Shown: piece by piece, positions 1 to 5,976 of the stretch
How the letters are laid out: every line of letters starts with the position of its first letter
Position numbering within the stretch: the stretch's first letter is position 1
The notes under the pieces: model-generated
The model's input: the letters and a program-made list of their open reading frames with translations, nothing else
The model's database searches: none
What the model was told of the DNA's origin: nothing
Source of the DNA: Bacteroidales bacterium
Lineage (GTDB): Bacteria; Bacteroidota; Bacteroidia; Bacteroidales; ML635J-15
Direction: 5' to 3'
Assembly: GCA_028696755.1 (NCBI GenBank)
Contig: JAQVGK010000084.1
Coordinates: forward strand, 1-9,902
DNA: 9,902 bases
Made by a program: the position numbers and the translations under genes

Positions 1-23
1 TACTAATTTCCTCTAATTCTTTA

Positions 24-144
24 TTATGAGCTTCTTATGACTTTGTTATGAGTACTAGATGAGCTTGTTATGATGTTATTATGACGGTATTATGACAATA
101 TTATGACTTCACTATGACAATACTATTAGGATTCTATGAACAAC
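24..144. repeat. Tandem array of 11 units with an 11-bp period
   Basis: Units begin at 24, 35, 46, 57, 68, 79, 90, 101, 112, 123 and 134, exactly 11 bases apart. The conserved part is TTATGA(C/G), followed by four variable bases that are often NNTA. Units at 57 and 123 are degenerate. Because 11 is not a multiple of three, the TGA (and TAA on the other strand) recurs in every frame, so the array cannot be coding. The period is close to one DNA helical turn, which would put every unit on the same face of the helix. That fits a protein-binding array such as iterons or operator repeats, but no binding protein is identified. Weak similarity continues left to about position 3. Confidence 0.85.
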
Positions 145-460
145 ACATCAAAGAAATGGAGTATTTGCAATGGCTCTTTGCTATGGAAAACAGAAAAAAT
201 AAAAAAATCTTTTTTGGCTGAAAAGCTATACGATTAATTAATACATCAACTCCCTGCATCACCCGCCTTACCTGCATTATGTGTAATTTGGCTATTTGTA
301 GGGGAATTACACTGTGTGTGGATTGCGGTGAGGCATCAAAATTGCGAAGCACCTCTTCCGCAAACGGGAAGAAAATGCCACAGGTTCGGGTGAAGGTGGC
401 AGCGTTGGTCTGGGTGAAGCGAATTTTCTTCCCGTTTGCCGGCAAGAAAACTCATTGTGG
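145..460. other. Non-coding stretch downstream of the ArdC gene
   Basis: I see no convincing gene here. Open frames exist on both strands, but the minus one (134-445) starts only at a TTG, runs into the tandem array and has no recognisable domain. The stretch contains the inverted repeat listed separately and a small palindrome TTGCCGGCAA at 436-445. The part at about 300-440 is clearly richer in GC than its surroundings. It may be a dispersed intergenic repeat or a transcription end for the ArdC operon. Confidence 0.5.
360..439. repeat. 17-bp perfect inverted repeat with a 46-base loop
   Basis: GCAAACGGGAAGAAAAT at 360-376 is followed by its exact reverse complement at 423-439. The arms start 21 bases beyond the ArdC stop codon on the transcribed strand. 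No T-run follows the stem in the minus direction, so it is not a standard intrinsic terminator. It could still protect the 3' end of the ardC message, be a recombination site or be part of a dispersed repeat. Confidence 0.75.
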
Positions 461-1399
461 CTATGCAGCGATTTCTTTAACGTTTGCAGCCTGTAAAATA
501 TAATCTGCTGCTGCTTGTGCTTGTGAAGCGGCAGAAATAACAAACTTTTTGTCGTCCTTCATCACTTGCAACCAATTTTCAATATATGTTGCATTGTCAG
601 TAATTCTGCTTTCATAACCTAAAAATGCCATCATAAATGCAGATGTTATCTCTGCAATTAATTCTTCGAATGCGTATTCCTTCGAACCAAAACTGTTTTT
701 TATTGGTCGGTTTAATCTGCTTTCGGCTCCTGTCCAGTGTCCAAGCTCATGCAGTAGAATCGAATAAAAAGCCTCTTTTGAAACAAATTGTTTTGACAAT
801 GGCAAATATATTTTGTCCTCTGATGGCTTGTAAAAAGCGTCATTTTGTGCCTCGTAACAAATATTTGCACCTGTTGCCAAAACAAGATTTTCAGCCTTTT
901 CATCCCTTTCAATTTCTGTAAGGATGTCAACCTCTGGTTGCTCGTAATAGGCTGCTGGCAGTCCTTCAACACAGCAAACATTAAAAACTTTATAGTCTTT
1001 TAGATAACCGATTTTCTTTAGTTTCAAATGTTCAATAGATTGTTTCTTTTTTAGCATTTCTTCGACCTGGCGTGTAATATTTGCTCCTGTTTCTTCATCA
1101 AGATACATTACCGAAGTATAAACCACCATCGCAGATTTACTGCCTTTTACAATTCGGGCGTTTAGCTTTTCAATCTGCTTAAACGTCAACCAACGGTTTA
1201 AACTATAGTTTCTACGACGTTTAATAAAACTCAACAACAGTTGATTTATACCGTTGTATCTATGGTTTGAAACTACGTTTCGGGCGAAAACTTCGCCTGT
1301 TAAACTGTACCAACATTCCGAAAAATCATTGTTTCGGTGTTCCTCTAACATCTCAATAATTGTTGAGGTTATGCGCTCATAAATTTCGTTTGTGTTCAT
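461..1399 (-). CDS. ArdC-family antirestriction protein with zincin metallopeptidase domain
   Basis: This 312-residue protein has the two-part ArdC layout. An N-terminal single-stranded-DNA-binding region (about 1-140) includes W30-x-x-L-T-G-E and a Trp-Leu-Thr-Phe-Lys segment at 70-74. The C-terminal zincin-like peptidase region (about 165-310) carries HELGH at 217-221 (two zinc ligands and the catalytic Glu) and EELIAE at 246-251, the likely position of the third ligand. Plasmid ArdC protects incoming single-stranded DNA from restriction in the recipient, and this protein may do the same for the element it sits on. The ATG overlaps the stop of the upstream small gene (ATGA), which indicates translational coupling. 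Length matches plasmid ArdC of about 300 residues. The family is confident; the role here and any peptidase substrate are inferred. Confidence 0.85.
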   Translation of the reverse strand: MNTNEIYERITSTIIEMLEEHRNNDFSECWYSLTGEVFARNVVSNHRYNGINQLLLSFIKRRRNYSLNRWLTFKQIEKLNARIVKGSKSAMVVYTSVMYLDEETGANITRQVEEMLKKKQSIEHLKLKKIGYLKDYKVFNVCCVEGLPAAYYEQPEVDILTEIERDEKAENLVLATGANICYEAQNDAFYKPSEDKIYLPLSKQFVSKEAFYSILLHELGHWTGAESRLNRPIKNSFGSKEYAFEELIAEITSAFMMAFLGYESRITDNATYIENWLQVMKDDKKFVISAASQAQAAADYILQAANVKEIAA

Positions 1400-1557
1400 G
1401 ACTGTGAATTATTAATTAGTACTAAGTCAAATTTTTCAATCAGAATTTTAAGTTTTGGATTTTTTGCAATCATCAGGTTTAACTTTTCTCTGTCCGACAA
1501 AATGTGTCGTTCTGCCTTTTTTGGCTGTGGTTTCAATATTTTGTTTTCATTTTCCAT
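1396..1557 (-). CDS. Small unknown protein coupled to the ArdC gene
   Basis: This is a basic 53-residue protein starting MENENKILKPQPKKAERH, with a C-terminal half made of Lys/Leu/Ile-rich helix-like sequence (EKLNLMIAKNPKLKILIEKF). I recognise no domain. Its stop overlaps the start of the ArdC gene by four bases, so the two are probably translated together. Two starts are possible. GTG at 1632 would overlap the upstream gene (GTGA) and give 78 residues, but the extra 25 codons would cross a hairpin that looks intergenic. The ATG at 1557 is preceded by an AT-rich leader and is preferred. Its size and charge would suit a DNA-binding or accessory factor for the neighbouring antirestriction protein, but that is a guess. 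Confidence 0.6.
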   Translation of the reverse strand: MENENKILKPQPKKAERHILSDREKLNLMIAKNPKLKILIEKFDLVLINNSQS

Positions 1558-1572
1558 AATCAAAAAATTAAA

Positions 1573-1606
1573 GGGCATCCTGTCAGAATTACCTGCAGGA
1601 CTGCCC
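1573..1606. other. Hairpin between two element genes
   Basis: GGGCATCCT at 1573-1581 pairs with AGGACTGCCC at 1597-1606 with one bulged base and a 15-base loop. It lies in the gap between the 190-residue gene and the preferred start of the small gene. Its presence argues against coding there. It may tune expression between the two genes. Confidence 0.45.
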
Positions 1607-1628
1607 AAATAATTAAAACTCGATTTAC

Positions 1629-2201
1629 TCACACTATTAAATTATTTAAGCGGTGTTCGTGAAACGCTTCGCTTATTTGCTGTTCAATCTCTGTAATCTT
1701 TGTTACAAGCGTGCTGTTGATGGCATCGACAACCTTTGCAAAAACTTCTGTATTTGAAGTTTTAAAGGTGTTGCCATTTTCATCAGTCAAAACAATACAT
1801 TCGCTGAATTGATTTGCACCTACGACAAAAGATGTCAGTTTCTTTCTACTTGCCTCTAGCTTTTCCCTTTTTTCAATCAAGGTTTTGAGGTTCTCGATGC
1901 GTTCGATTTTTTGTTCGAGCGTTAATTGTGGCTTTGGTGGTGCTGGCACTTCCACAATTTTAATAACTTCCTGTACTGCCTCAACTGGTTTTTCAACCTT
2001 TTCGACATTCTCCACAGGTTCAACAAAAGTAATCGGGTCAACCGTTTCAACTGTTTTAACTTCGGGCTTTTCTTGCCCGTTTGGCTTTGGCTGTTCGTTC
2101 TGCTTAAAATTAGTCGGAGCAAGAACATTTTTTCCGTTTAAAACTGCAACGTCTTTTTCAGTTGCTTTTCCGTTTGTTTTCTTTGCTGTTAAAGTTTCCA
2201 T
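1629..2201 (-). CDS. Unknown protein with Pro/Glu/Val-rich linker and coiled coil
   Basis: This 190-residue protein matches no family I recognise. Residues 1-40 are polar and lysine-rich. Residues about 40-92 form a low-complexity linker of repeating Pro-Val-Glu and Val-Glu-Lys pieces, probably disordered. Residues about 93-125 have the heptad-like pattern of a coiled coil (LEQKIERIENLKTLIEKREK). The C-terminal 125-190 looks folded (FSECIVLTDENGNTF, then a helical end). It has no signal peptide or membrane segment, so it should be cytoplasmic. It is the first secure gene of the set leading to the small protein and ArdC. The gap from the possible Cys-rich gene upstream is 34 bases. The layout suggests an oligomeric adaptor, but its function is unknown. 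Confidence 0.75.
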   Translation of the reverse strand: METLTAKKTNGKATEKDVAVLNGKNVLAPTNFKQNEQPKPNGQEKPEVKTVETVDPITFVEPVENVEKVEKPVEAVQEVIKIVEVPAPPKPQLTLEQKIERIENLKTLIEKREKLEASRKKLTSFVVGANQFSECIVLTDENGNTFKTSNTEVFAKVVDAINSTLVTKITEIEQQISEAFHEHRLNNLIV

Positions 2202-2235
2202 ACATTAAAAATTTAGTTGTTTATAATTGAGTTAA

Positions 2236-2463
2236 TTAAAAAATTCGGTTAAATGGTCTGCTAAATCTGTTCCCGACCAAAGTCGGGATGTGTTCAACTA
2301 AGCAATTCAAAAAACCTTTTGAATCGCAAGTTTCACAACACATGCAGATTATAGATTTTGAGCGGAGTTCATTTCCAAAGAATTTTGGAGCTGACTGTCT
2401 GCTTATTTCCTGTTTTTTGCACATAATTTTCATTTTTTCAAAATTTTCCATAATGCATTTCAT
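2236..2463 (-). CDS. Possible small Cys-rich protein
   Basis: This open frame of 75 residues (71 if the ATG at 2451 is used) has a cluster of cysteines, CMCCETCDSKGFLNC, that resembles a small metal-binding knuckle. It begins with basic, Met-rich sequence. It ends 34 bases before the 190-residue gene on the same strand, so it could be the first gene of that operon. Against it, the last 20 codons include a TCCCGAC/GTCGGGA palindrome typical of intergenic DNA. Most of the frame also lies in the left arm of the long inverted repeat, whose partner copy does not keep this frame open. The cysteine-rich part lies outside the conserved arm core. It may be a real small gene or a chance frame. Confidence 0.35.
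   Translation of the reverse strand: MKCIMENFEKMKIMCKKQEISRQSAPKFFGNELRSKSIICMCCETCDSKGFLNCLVEHIPTLVGNRFSRPFNRIF
2271..2288. repeat. Short palindrome TCCCGAC-CAAA-GTCGGGA
   Basis: This is a perfect 7-bp stem with a 4-base loop. Sequences of this form are frequent between genes in Bacteroidetes genomes and are not diagnostic of one function. Here it falls just before the stop of the possible Cys-rich gene, so it may end or stabilise that transcript, but there is no clear T-run. Confidence 0.6.
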
Positions 2464-2940
2464 GAGTTTTTTCGCGTATGTTCTGCATTATAAAGGCATG
2501 GTGGACTGAATGCCAGCAATAGAGATAGTCCTTAGTGTTCAGATTTTATTTAGCTCGCAGCAGAATGCGGGCAGGCAGTAAACTTTAAGACAATACTGAG
2601 CGACGCAGGAGAGAAGGATTTTCTTAATGTTTACTCAAGCAAAAGCGATAGGAAGCTTTTCAATAGTGGAGAGTAGCGGAACATTGAAATGCTGACCGAT
2701 TTTGCGGTGGCTTTGATGATTACAAAGCACGAAAAACAATCTGAACACTTAGGAATATCTATTTATCTTCTATTGTGGCGTTCAGGACGACGTGCCATCT
2801 TTGCAGACACATTCGCAGGAAAACTCATGAATTCATCGTTATTTTGAAAAGCCAATTTTTGGTGCAAAAACAGATAGAGATAAGCAGACAGGCAGCGACT
2901 TCCTCTGGAATTGAATTCTTCGAGATCGGGCTGTTGCATT
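2341..2940. repeat. Pair of diverged inverted copies, arms about 200 bp, beside the integrase
   Basis: The plus strand of about 2341-2545 and the minus strand of about 2738-2940 align in the same order. Matching blocks are CTGTCTGCTTAT (2395-2406 with 2880-2891), TTTTCAAAAT (2435-2444 with 2841-2850), TTCATGAGTTTT (2459-2470 with 2820-2831), CAATAG (2516-2521 with 2770-2775) and a 23-base block matching at 21 positions (2523-2545 with 2738-2760). Block spacings agree within a few bases, apart from an 8-base difference next to the innermost block. Between these blocks the arms differ a good deal. The centre is near 2642. The 192-base spacer contains its own inverted repeat (2577-2590 with 2622-2635, 13 of 14) and a hairpin (about 2654-2663 with 2683-2692). 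It could be two decayed copies of one small gene with its leader, or a structured element. The stretch between 2464 and 3012 has no secure gene. Confidence 0.7.
2689..2847 (+). pseudogene. Possible gene remnant in the right arm of the inverted pair
   Basis: A short plus-strand frame from the ATG at 2689 reads 52 residues without low-complexity sequence, with a stretch such as TKHEKQSEHLGISIYLLLW near its middle. It stops at 2847, but another frame continues through 2925 with protein-like sequence (QKQIEISRQAATSSGIEFF). A frameshift near 2830-2850 would join them. The matching part of the left arm, read outward on the minus strand, gives a related but interrupted reading (KSEH, stop, GLSLLLAF). 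This suggests both arms derive from one small gene. I recognise no family, and the call is weak because there is no length or domain support. Confidence 0.2.
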
Positions 2941-2950
2941 GAGATTAAGC

Positions 2951-2976
2951 AAAAAAAATGGGGCACGAAGCCCCAA
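2951..2976 (-). terminator. Rho-independent terminator of the integrase gene
   Basis: On the minus strand the sequence reads GGGGC-TTCGT-GCCCC, then A and a run of eight T residues. It sits about 37 bases beyond the integrase stop codon at 3013 and points in the right direction. Confidence 0.85.
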
Positions 2977-3012
2977 TAATTAAATTCTATTTTATGGAAG
3001 TAGCATGATTTT

Positions 3013-4250
3013 TCATGCATCTTCTAGCACATAAGTTTTATTCAAATGTTTCATGTCTTTGCCAACTTTTTTATCCAAAAGCCTGGCATAAATTTTCGTC
3101 ATATTTATCGAGCTATGGCCAAGCATCTTTGAAACTGTTTCTATTGGCACATCGTTATTGAGAGTGACAGTGGTAGCAAAGGTATGGCGAGCGAGGTGGC
3201 TTGTGAAATTCTTGTTTATCTCACAAAGATCAGCGATTTCTTTTAGATAGGCATTCATTTTTTGGTTGGAATTCACTGGTAAAAGAACTTTGTTAGCAAG
3301 GCAATAAGCATCGTTTTTGTATTTATCTAGAATCTTTTGAGTTACATCAAGAATCGGAATTGTGCTTAGATTATCTGTTTTTTACGGTTTATCTTAATCC
3401 ATTTTCCGCCATCGGTACCTATAACTATATGTTCACGACTAAGTCTTTTTAAATCAGAATGAGCCAAACCAGTAAAACAAGAAAACAAAAAGCAATCTCT
3501 AACTTGTTCAAGTCTGGGTGTGCTGAACTTTTTATTGATTAGAACTTTGAGCTCTTCTTCTGAAAGAAATCCACGGTCAACTTTTTTCAATCTCATTTTA
3601 AAGTTTACAAACGGATCCTTATCCAAATGTCCGTTTGTAATAGCTAGTCTGACAATCTTTTTGAAGTTCTTGATGTATTTCATAGTGGTGTTGTGTGCAC
3701 ACTTACGAACAGTCTTAAAATAGATTTCATAATCAGTAACAAATTCGTGATCGAGCTCTGACAAATAAAGGTCGTCACGATTGTATTTTTGCTTAATGAA
3801 ATCTCTTGTATGCTTGAGAGAGGTTTCATAACGTTCGACTGTTTCGGGTGAGTAGTCAATATTGATAAGAGCTCTTACTTTGTCATTGTGTTCCTGGAAG
3901 AGTTCGAGGACCTTCTTGCCCCTATCCTCTTCTGCCTCAATCCCGAAGTAAGCATTTTTAATTGCGGTAATATCAATATGCTTGTTATCAGATTTTAAAT
4001 TATTGACAATTTGATAAATTTGTACTCGATTGCTCTCAATGTATTGATTTATCAATTTAGCCTCTTTTGTTATTCCCAAACATGCTCCTTTTTCTGTGCT
4101 CCAAATTTTCAGATTTACACTCCTATTCAAGGCTAAATCAAGCCTTTCACCTTTAACAGTAATTCTCATGTAAATAGGTGCCTCACCGTTTTTTAAAAGT
4201 TTTGTTCTCTTAACAAAGAACAGTAAACTTAATGTCGTTCTTTTCTCCAT
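3013..4250 (-). pseudogene. Tyrosine recombinase (integrase), split by one frameshift
   Basis: The first frame (4250-3366, 294 residues) holds an arm-type DNA-binding domain (about 8-95), a SAM-like core-binding domain (about 110-215) and the start of the catalytic domain (TGLAHSD at 260-266). The second frame reads through 3276-3013 and has the rest of the active site: HLARH (His and Arg), LGHSS (His) and the Tyr nucleophile in TKIYAR. The frames join at a run of six A residues (T at 3378-3383). One extra A would restore a product of about 412 residues, normal for Bacteroidetes integrases, with good sequence across the join (KKTDNLSTIPILDVTQKILD). It should cut and rejoin DNA at the element's att site, probably the adjacent tRNA-Ser. 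The first catalytic Arg position holds Ala263, as is usual in part of this family. The break could be a mutation, a sequencing error or slippage. Confidence 0.85.
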
Positions 4251-4272
4251 AATTTACCAATTTTTACAGTAT

Positions 4273-4303
4273 TAAACTTAACAAATTATGGTTCATTTTC
4301 AAA
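4273..4303 (-). promoter_or_regulatory. Bacteroidetes-type promoter of the integrase gene
   Basis: On the minus strand TTTG (4300-4303) is followed by 19 bases and then TAAGTTTA (4273-4280), a seven-of-eight match to the Bacteroidetes -7 box TAnnTTTG at the normal spacing. The ATG follows 22 bases after the box, leaving a short leader. Confidence 0.6.
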
Positions 4304-4338
4304 GCTCAAAGTGCTGTTATTCAGTGCTTTCGGCTCTA

Positions 4339-4379
4339 ATTCGGTGGACTCAACTAAATATTTTTTTAGTCCACCGAAT
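4339..4379. repeat. 12-bp perfect inverted repeat between integrase and tRNA
   Basis: ATTCGGTGGACT at 4339-4350 is matched by AGTCCACCGAAT at 4368-4379 across a 17-base loop ending in seven T residues. It sits just upstream of the integrase promoter. It may bind the integrase or a regulator, or form a hairpin in a transcript coming from the tRNA side. The 8-mer GGTGGACT also occurs at 2501-2508. Confidence 0.65.
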
Positions 4380-4402
4380 AGCACACTAGACTGCGTTAAA
4401 AT

Positions 4403-4468
4403 AGGGGTATTTTTGCCCAATTCGCAAAAAGCAAAAACCCCTGATTCTGTTCAAAATCAAGGGTTTGC
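4403..4468. other. Competing hairpins, possible tRNA terminator
   Basis: GCAAAAACCCCTGATT (4431-4446) can pair with AATCAAGGGTTTGC (4455-4468), or alternatively with AGGGGTATTTTTGC (4403-4416); the two pairings exclude each other. Read on the minus strand, the first hairpin lies 23 bases beyond the tRNA 3' end, so it may end tRNA transcription, although its T-rich segment is within the stem. It is also close to the expected attachment junction. Confidence 0.5.
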
Positions 4469-4489
4469 GCTGTTCTGCTTTTCTATTCC

Positions 4490-4579
<90 letters not shown>

Positions 4580-4597
4580 ATGTGGTAAATGAGAATG

Positions 4598-4627
4598 CAA
4601 AAATACATATTTTTTAATATCGACAAA
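4598..4627 (-). promoter_or_regulatory. Promoter of tRNA-Ser
   Basis: On the minus strand TTTG (4624-4627), an 18-base spacer and TATTTTTG (4598-4605) give a full TAnnTTTG match, with spacing one base short of the usual range. The box ends 18 bases before the tRNA 5' end. It lies downstream of the cysM stop, so the tRNA probably has its own promoter. Confidence 0.5.
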
Positions 4628-4644
4628 ATATATTTTTAAGAAAA

Positions 4645-5541
4645 TTACACCGCAAACAGTTCTGTGCTTAGATATTTCTCGCCACGGTCGGGAAAAATGG
4701 TTACAATACGGCCCTTTTCTATCTTTTTTGCGGTTTCAATTGCTGCGTATAAAGCTGCCCCACTGCTCATTCCGCAAAAAATGCCTTCGTTTTTTACGAT
4801 TTCGCGAGTAATGGCAAATGCTATTTCGGTTTCGACCATAATTCTGTCGTCGATTTTTCGAGGGTCGTAAATTGCTGGAATAATTGCCTCTTGCATATTC
4901 TTTAGTCCTTGAATGTAATGGCCTTGAACAGGTTCGGCACAAACAATTTTAATATCAGGGTTATATTCTTTAAGAACCTTCCCCACTCCCATTATCGTTC
5001 CTGATGTTCCTATTGCTGAAACAAAATAATCTATCTTTCCATTGGCTTGCTTCCAAATTTCTTCGCCAGTTGTCTTGTAATGCGCCACTCCATTGTATTT
5101 GTTCGAAAACTGATCAGTCATAAAATATTTTTCGGGATGTTTTTCGACCAGTTCATGTACTTTTCGAATTGCTCCATCAGTGCCGAATTCTGCATCTGTT
5201 AAAATAACATTTGCACCAAAAGCTTTTATCATTTTTCGCCTCTCGACCGACACTGCCTTACTCATAACTATTTCGACCTTGTAACCTTTAATAGCACCAA
5301 TCATTGCAAGTGCAATTCCAGTGTTACCAGAAGTAGCTTCGATTATCGTTTTATCTTTACTAAGCTTTCCACTTGCTTCGGCCTGCTCCAAAATTTTAAG
5401 TGCAATTCGATCTTTTATGCTGCCAGTAGGATTACGACCTTCAACTTTAACAAGAATCTGAACATTAGGATTTGGATTTAATCTTGTTATCTCAACCATG
5501 GGTGTTTCGCCTATTGTCTGAAGTATGCTTTCGTGAATCAT
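4645..5541 (-). CDS. cysM: Cysteine synthase B (O-acetylserine sulfhydrylase)
   Basis: This PLP enzyme makes L-cysteine from O-acetyl-L-serine and sulfide (thiosulfate in some CysM enzymes) in the cytoplasm. In the 298-residue product the PLP lysine is K43 in NPTGSIKDR. The substrate-binding loop is EATSGNTG (68-75), the cofactor phosphate loop is GTSGT (178-182) and the serine near the pyridine ring is in CGMSSGAA (256-263). Phrases such as EATSGNTGIALAMI, EGIFCG and DRG-YLST near the end match E. coli CysM more closely than CysK, and the length matches as well (303 in E. coli). The ATG at 5541 is chosen because MIHESILQTIGETP aligns with the CysM N-terminus; 22 further upstream codons look untranslated. 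It is probably a single-gene unit, and the tRNA follows it. A cystathionine beta-synthase-like role cannot be fully excluded. Confidence 0.88.
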   Translation of the reverse strand: MIHESILQTIGETPMVEITRLNPNPNVQILVKVEGRNPTGSIKDRIALKILEQAEASGKLSKDKTIIEATSGNTGIALAMIGAIKGYKVEIVMSKAVSVERRKMIKAFGANVILTDAEFGTDGAIRKVHELVEKHPEKYFMTDQFSNKYNGVAHYKTTGEEIWKQANGKIDYFVSAIGTSGTIMGVGKVLKEYNPDIKIVCAEPVQGHYIQGLKNMQEAIIPAIYDPRKIDDRIMVETEIAFAITREIVKNEGIFCGMSSGAALYAAIETAKKIEKGRIVTIFPDRGEKYLSTELFAV

Positions 5542-5557
5542 TAGATTTTTTTTTGCG

Positions 5558-5565
5558 CAAAAATA
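5558..5565 (-). promoter_or_regulatory. Candidate -7 box of cysM
   Basis: TATTTTTG on the minus strand matches TAnnTTTG fully and ends 16 bases before the cysM ATG. No TTTG is seen at the expected upstream distance, so this is weak. Confidence 0.3.
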
Positions 5566-5739
5566 AAAAATAATGATTGGAGAATGTAATAAATTGGAAA
5601 TTATCAATGATATTATTTCGTAACAAACAGAATATCAGGCAATTATACAAATTGTAGGCTCTGTCGATTAAGAGGTCGTATATGTTAAACCATATTACCT
5701 CAATCATTCTTTGCTGACGCCTTTTTTAATTTAACGCTA

Positions 5740-5796
5740 ATTGACGAATTTTGCTGACGCCTCAAAAAGACATAGGCGCCAGTAAAATTCGTCAAT
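5740..5796. repeat. Long hairpin with 23-bp arms
   Basis: ATTGACGAATTTTGCTGACGCCT... at 5740-5762 pairs with 5774-5796 at 21 of 23 positions, with an 11-base loop. No T-run follows on either strand, so it is not an ordinary intrinsic terminator for the CNNM operon. It abuts the first copy of the direct repeat and is probably part of the same dispersed element. Confidence 0.75.
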
Positions 5797-5870
5797 TGAC
5801 TACGTCGAAGGCTAAAGCCGTTCGCGTTCGTAAAAAAAAACTAGGAGCTAGCGATGCAAGCGACAAGTTA
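5794..5870 (+). repeat. Intergenic repeat, copy 1
   Basis: It starts AATTGACTACGTCGAAGGCT and contains an A9 run and a GCGATGCAAGCGAC segment. It aligns with copy 2 at 5977-6053. CGAAGGCT at 5807-5814 can fold back on AGCCGTTCG (5816-5824). The orientation is arbitrary. Confidence 0.65.
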
Positions 5871-5976
5871 ACTCTGCGGGTTACGTTGTTTGGACTGTCA
5901 TTCACACATTATGCAAAAAAACCTTGGGCGAATATTATTTAACTAATTAAGCAAATACAAATTACGCAATTAGTGA

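Noticed and set aside
24..144. CRISPR array
   Set aside because: Units are only 11 bases with four-base variable parts. There are no spacers of normal length and no cas genes.
134..445. Minus-strand frame of 103 residues after the ArdC gene
   Set aside because: It starts only at TTG, has no recognisable domain, uses both arms of the 17-bp inverted repeat as code and ends in the non-coding tandem array.
1885..2208. Plus-strand frame rich in Phe, Ser and Thr
   Set aside because: It is the mirror of the low-complexity Pro/Glu/Val linker of the 190-residue gene.
2523..2760. Retron or group II intron RNA
   Set aside because: The terminal pairing and inner hairpins recall such RNAs, but there is no reverse transcriptase nearby and I cannot find a domain V-like motif. 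The homology extends far outside the pairing block.
2763..3020. Minus-strand frame of 85 residues after the integrase
   Set aside because: It runs through the integrase terminator and the right inverted arm and has no family. Its similarity to a plus-strand frame in the left arm comes from the inverted duplication.
5542..5607. Longer N-terminus of CysM from an ATG at 5607
   Set aside because: The added 22 residues are hydrophobic and absent from CysM proteins, and they cover the candidate promoter and the A/T-run leader.
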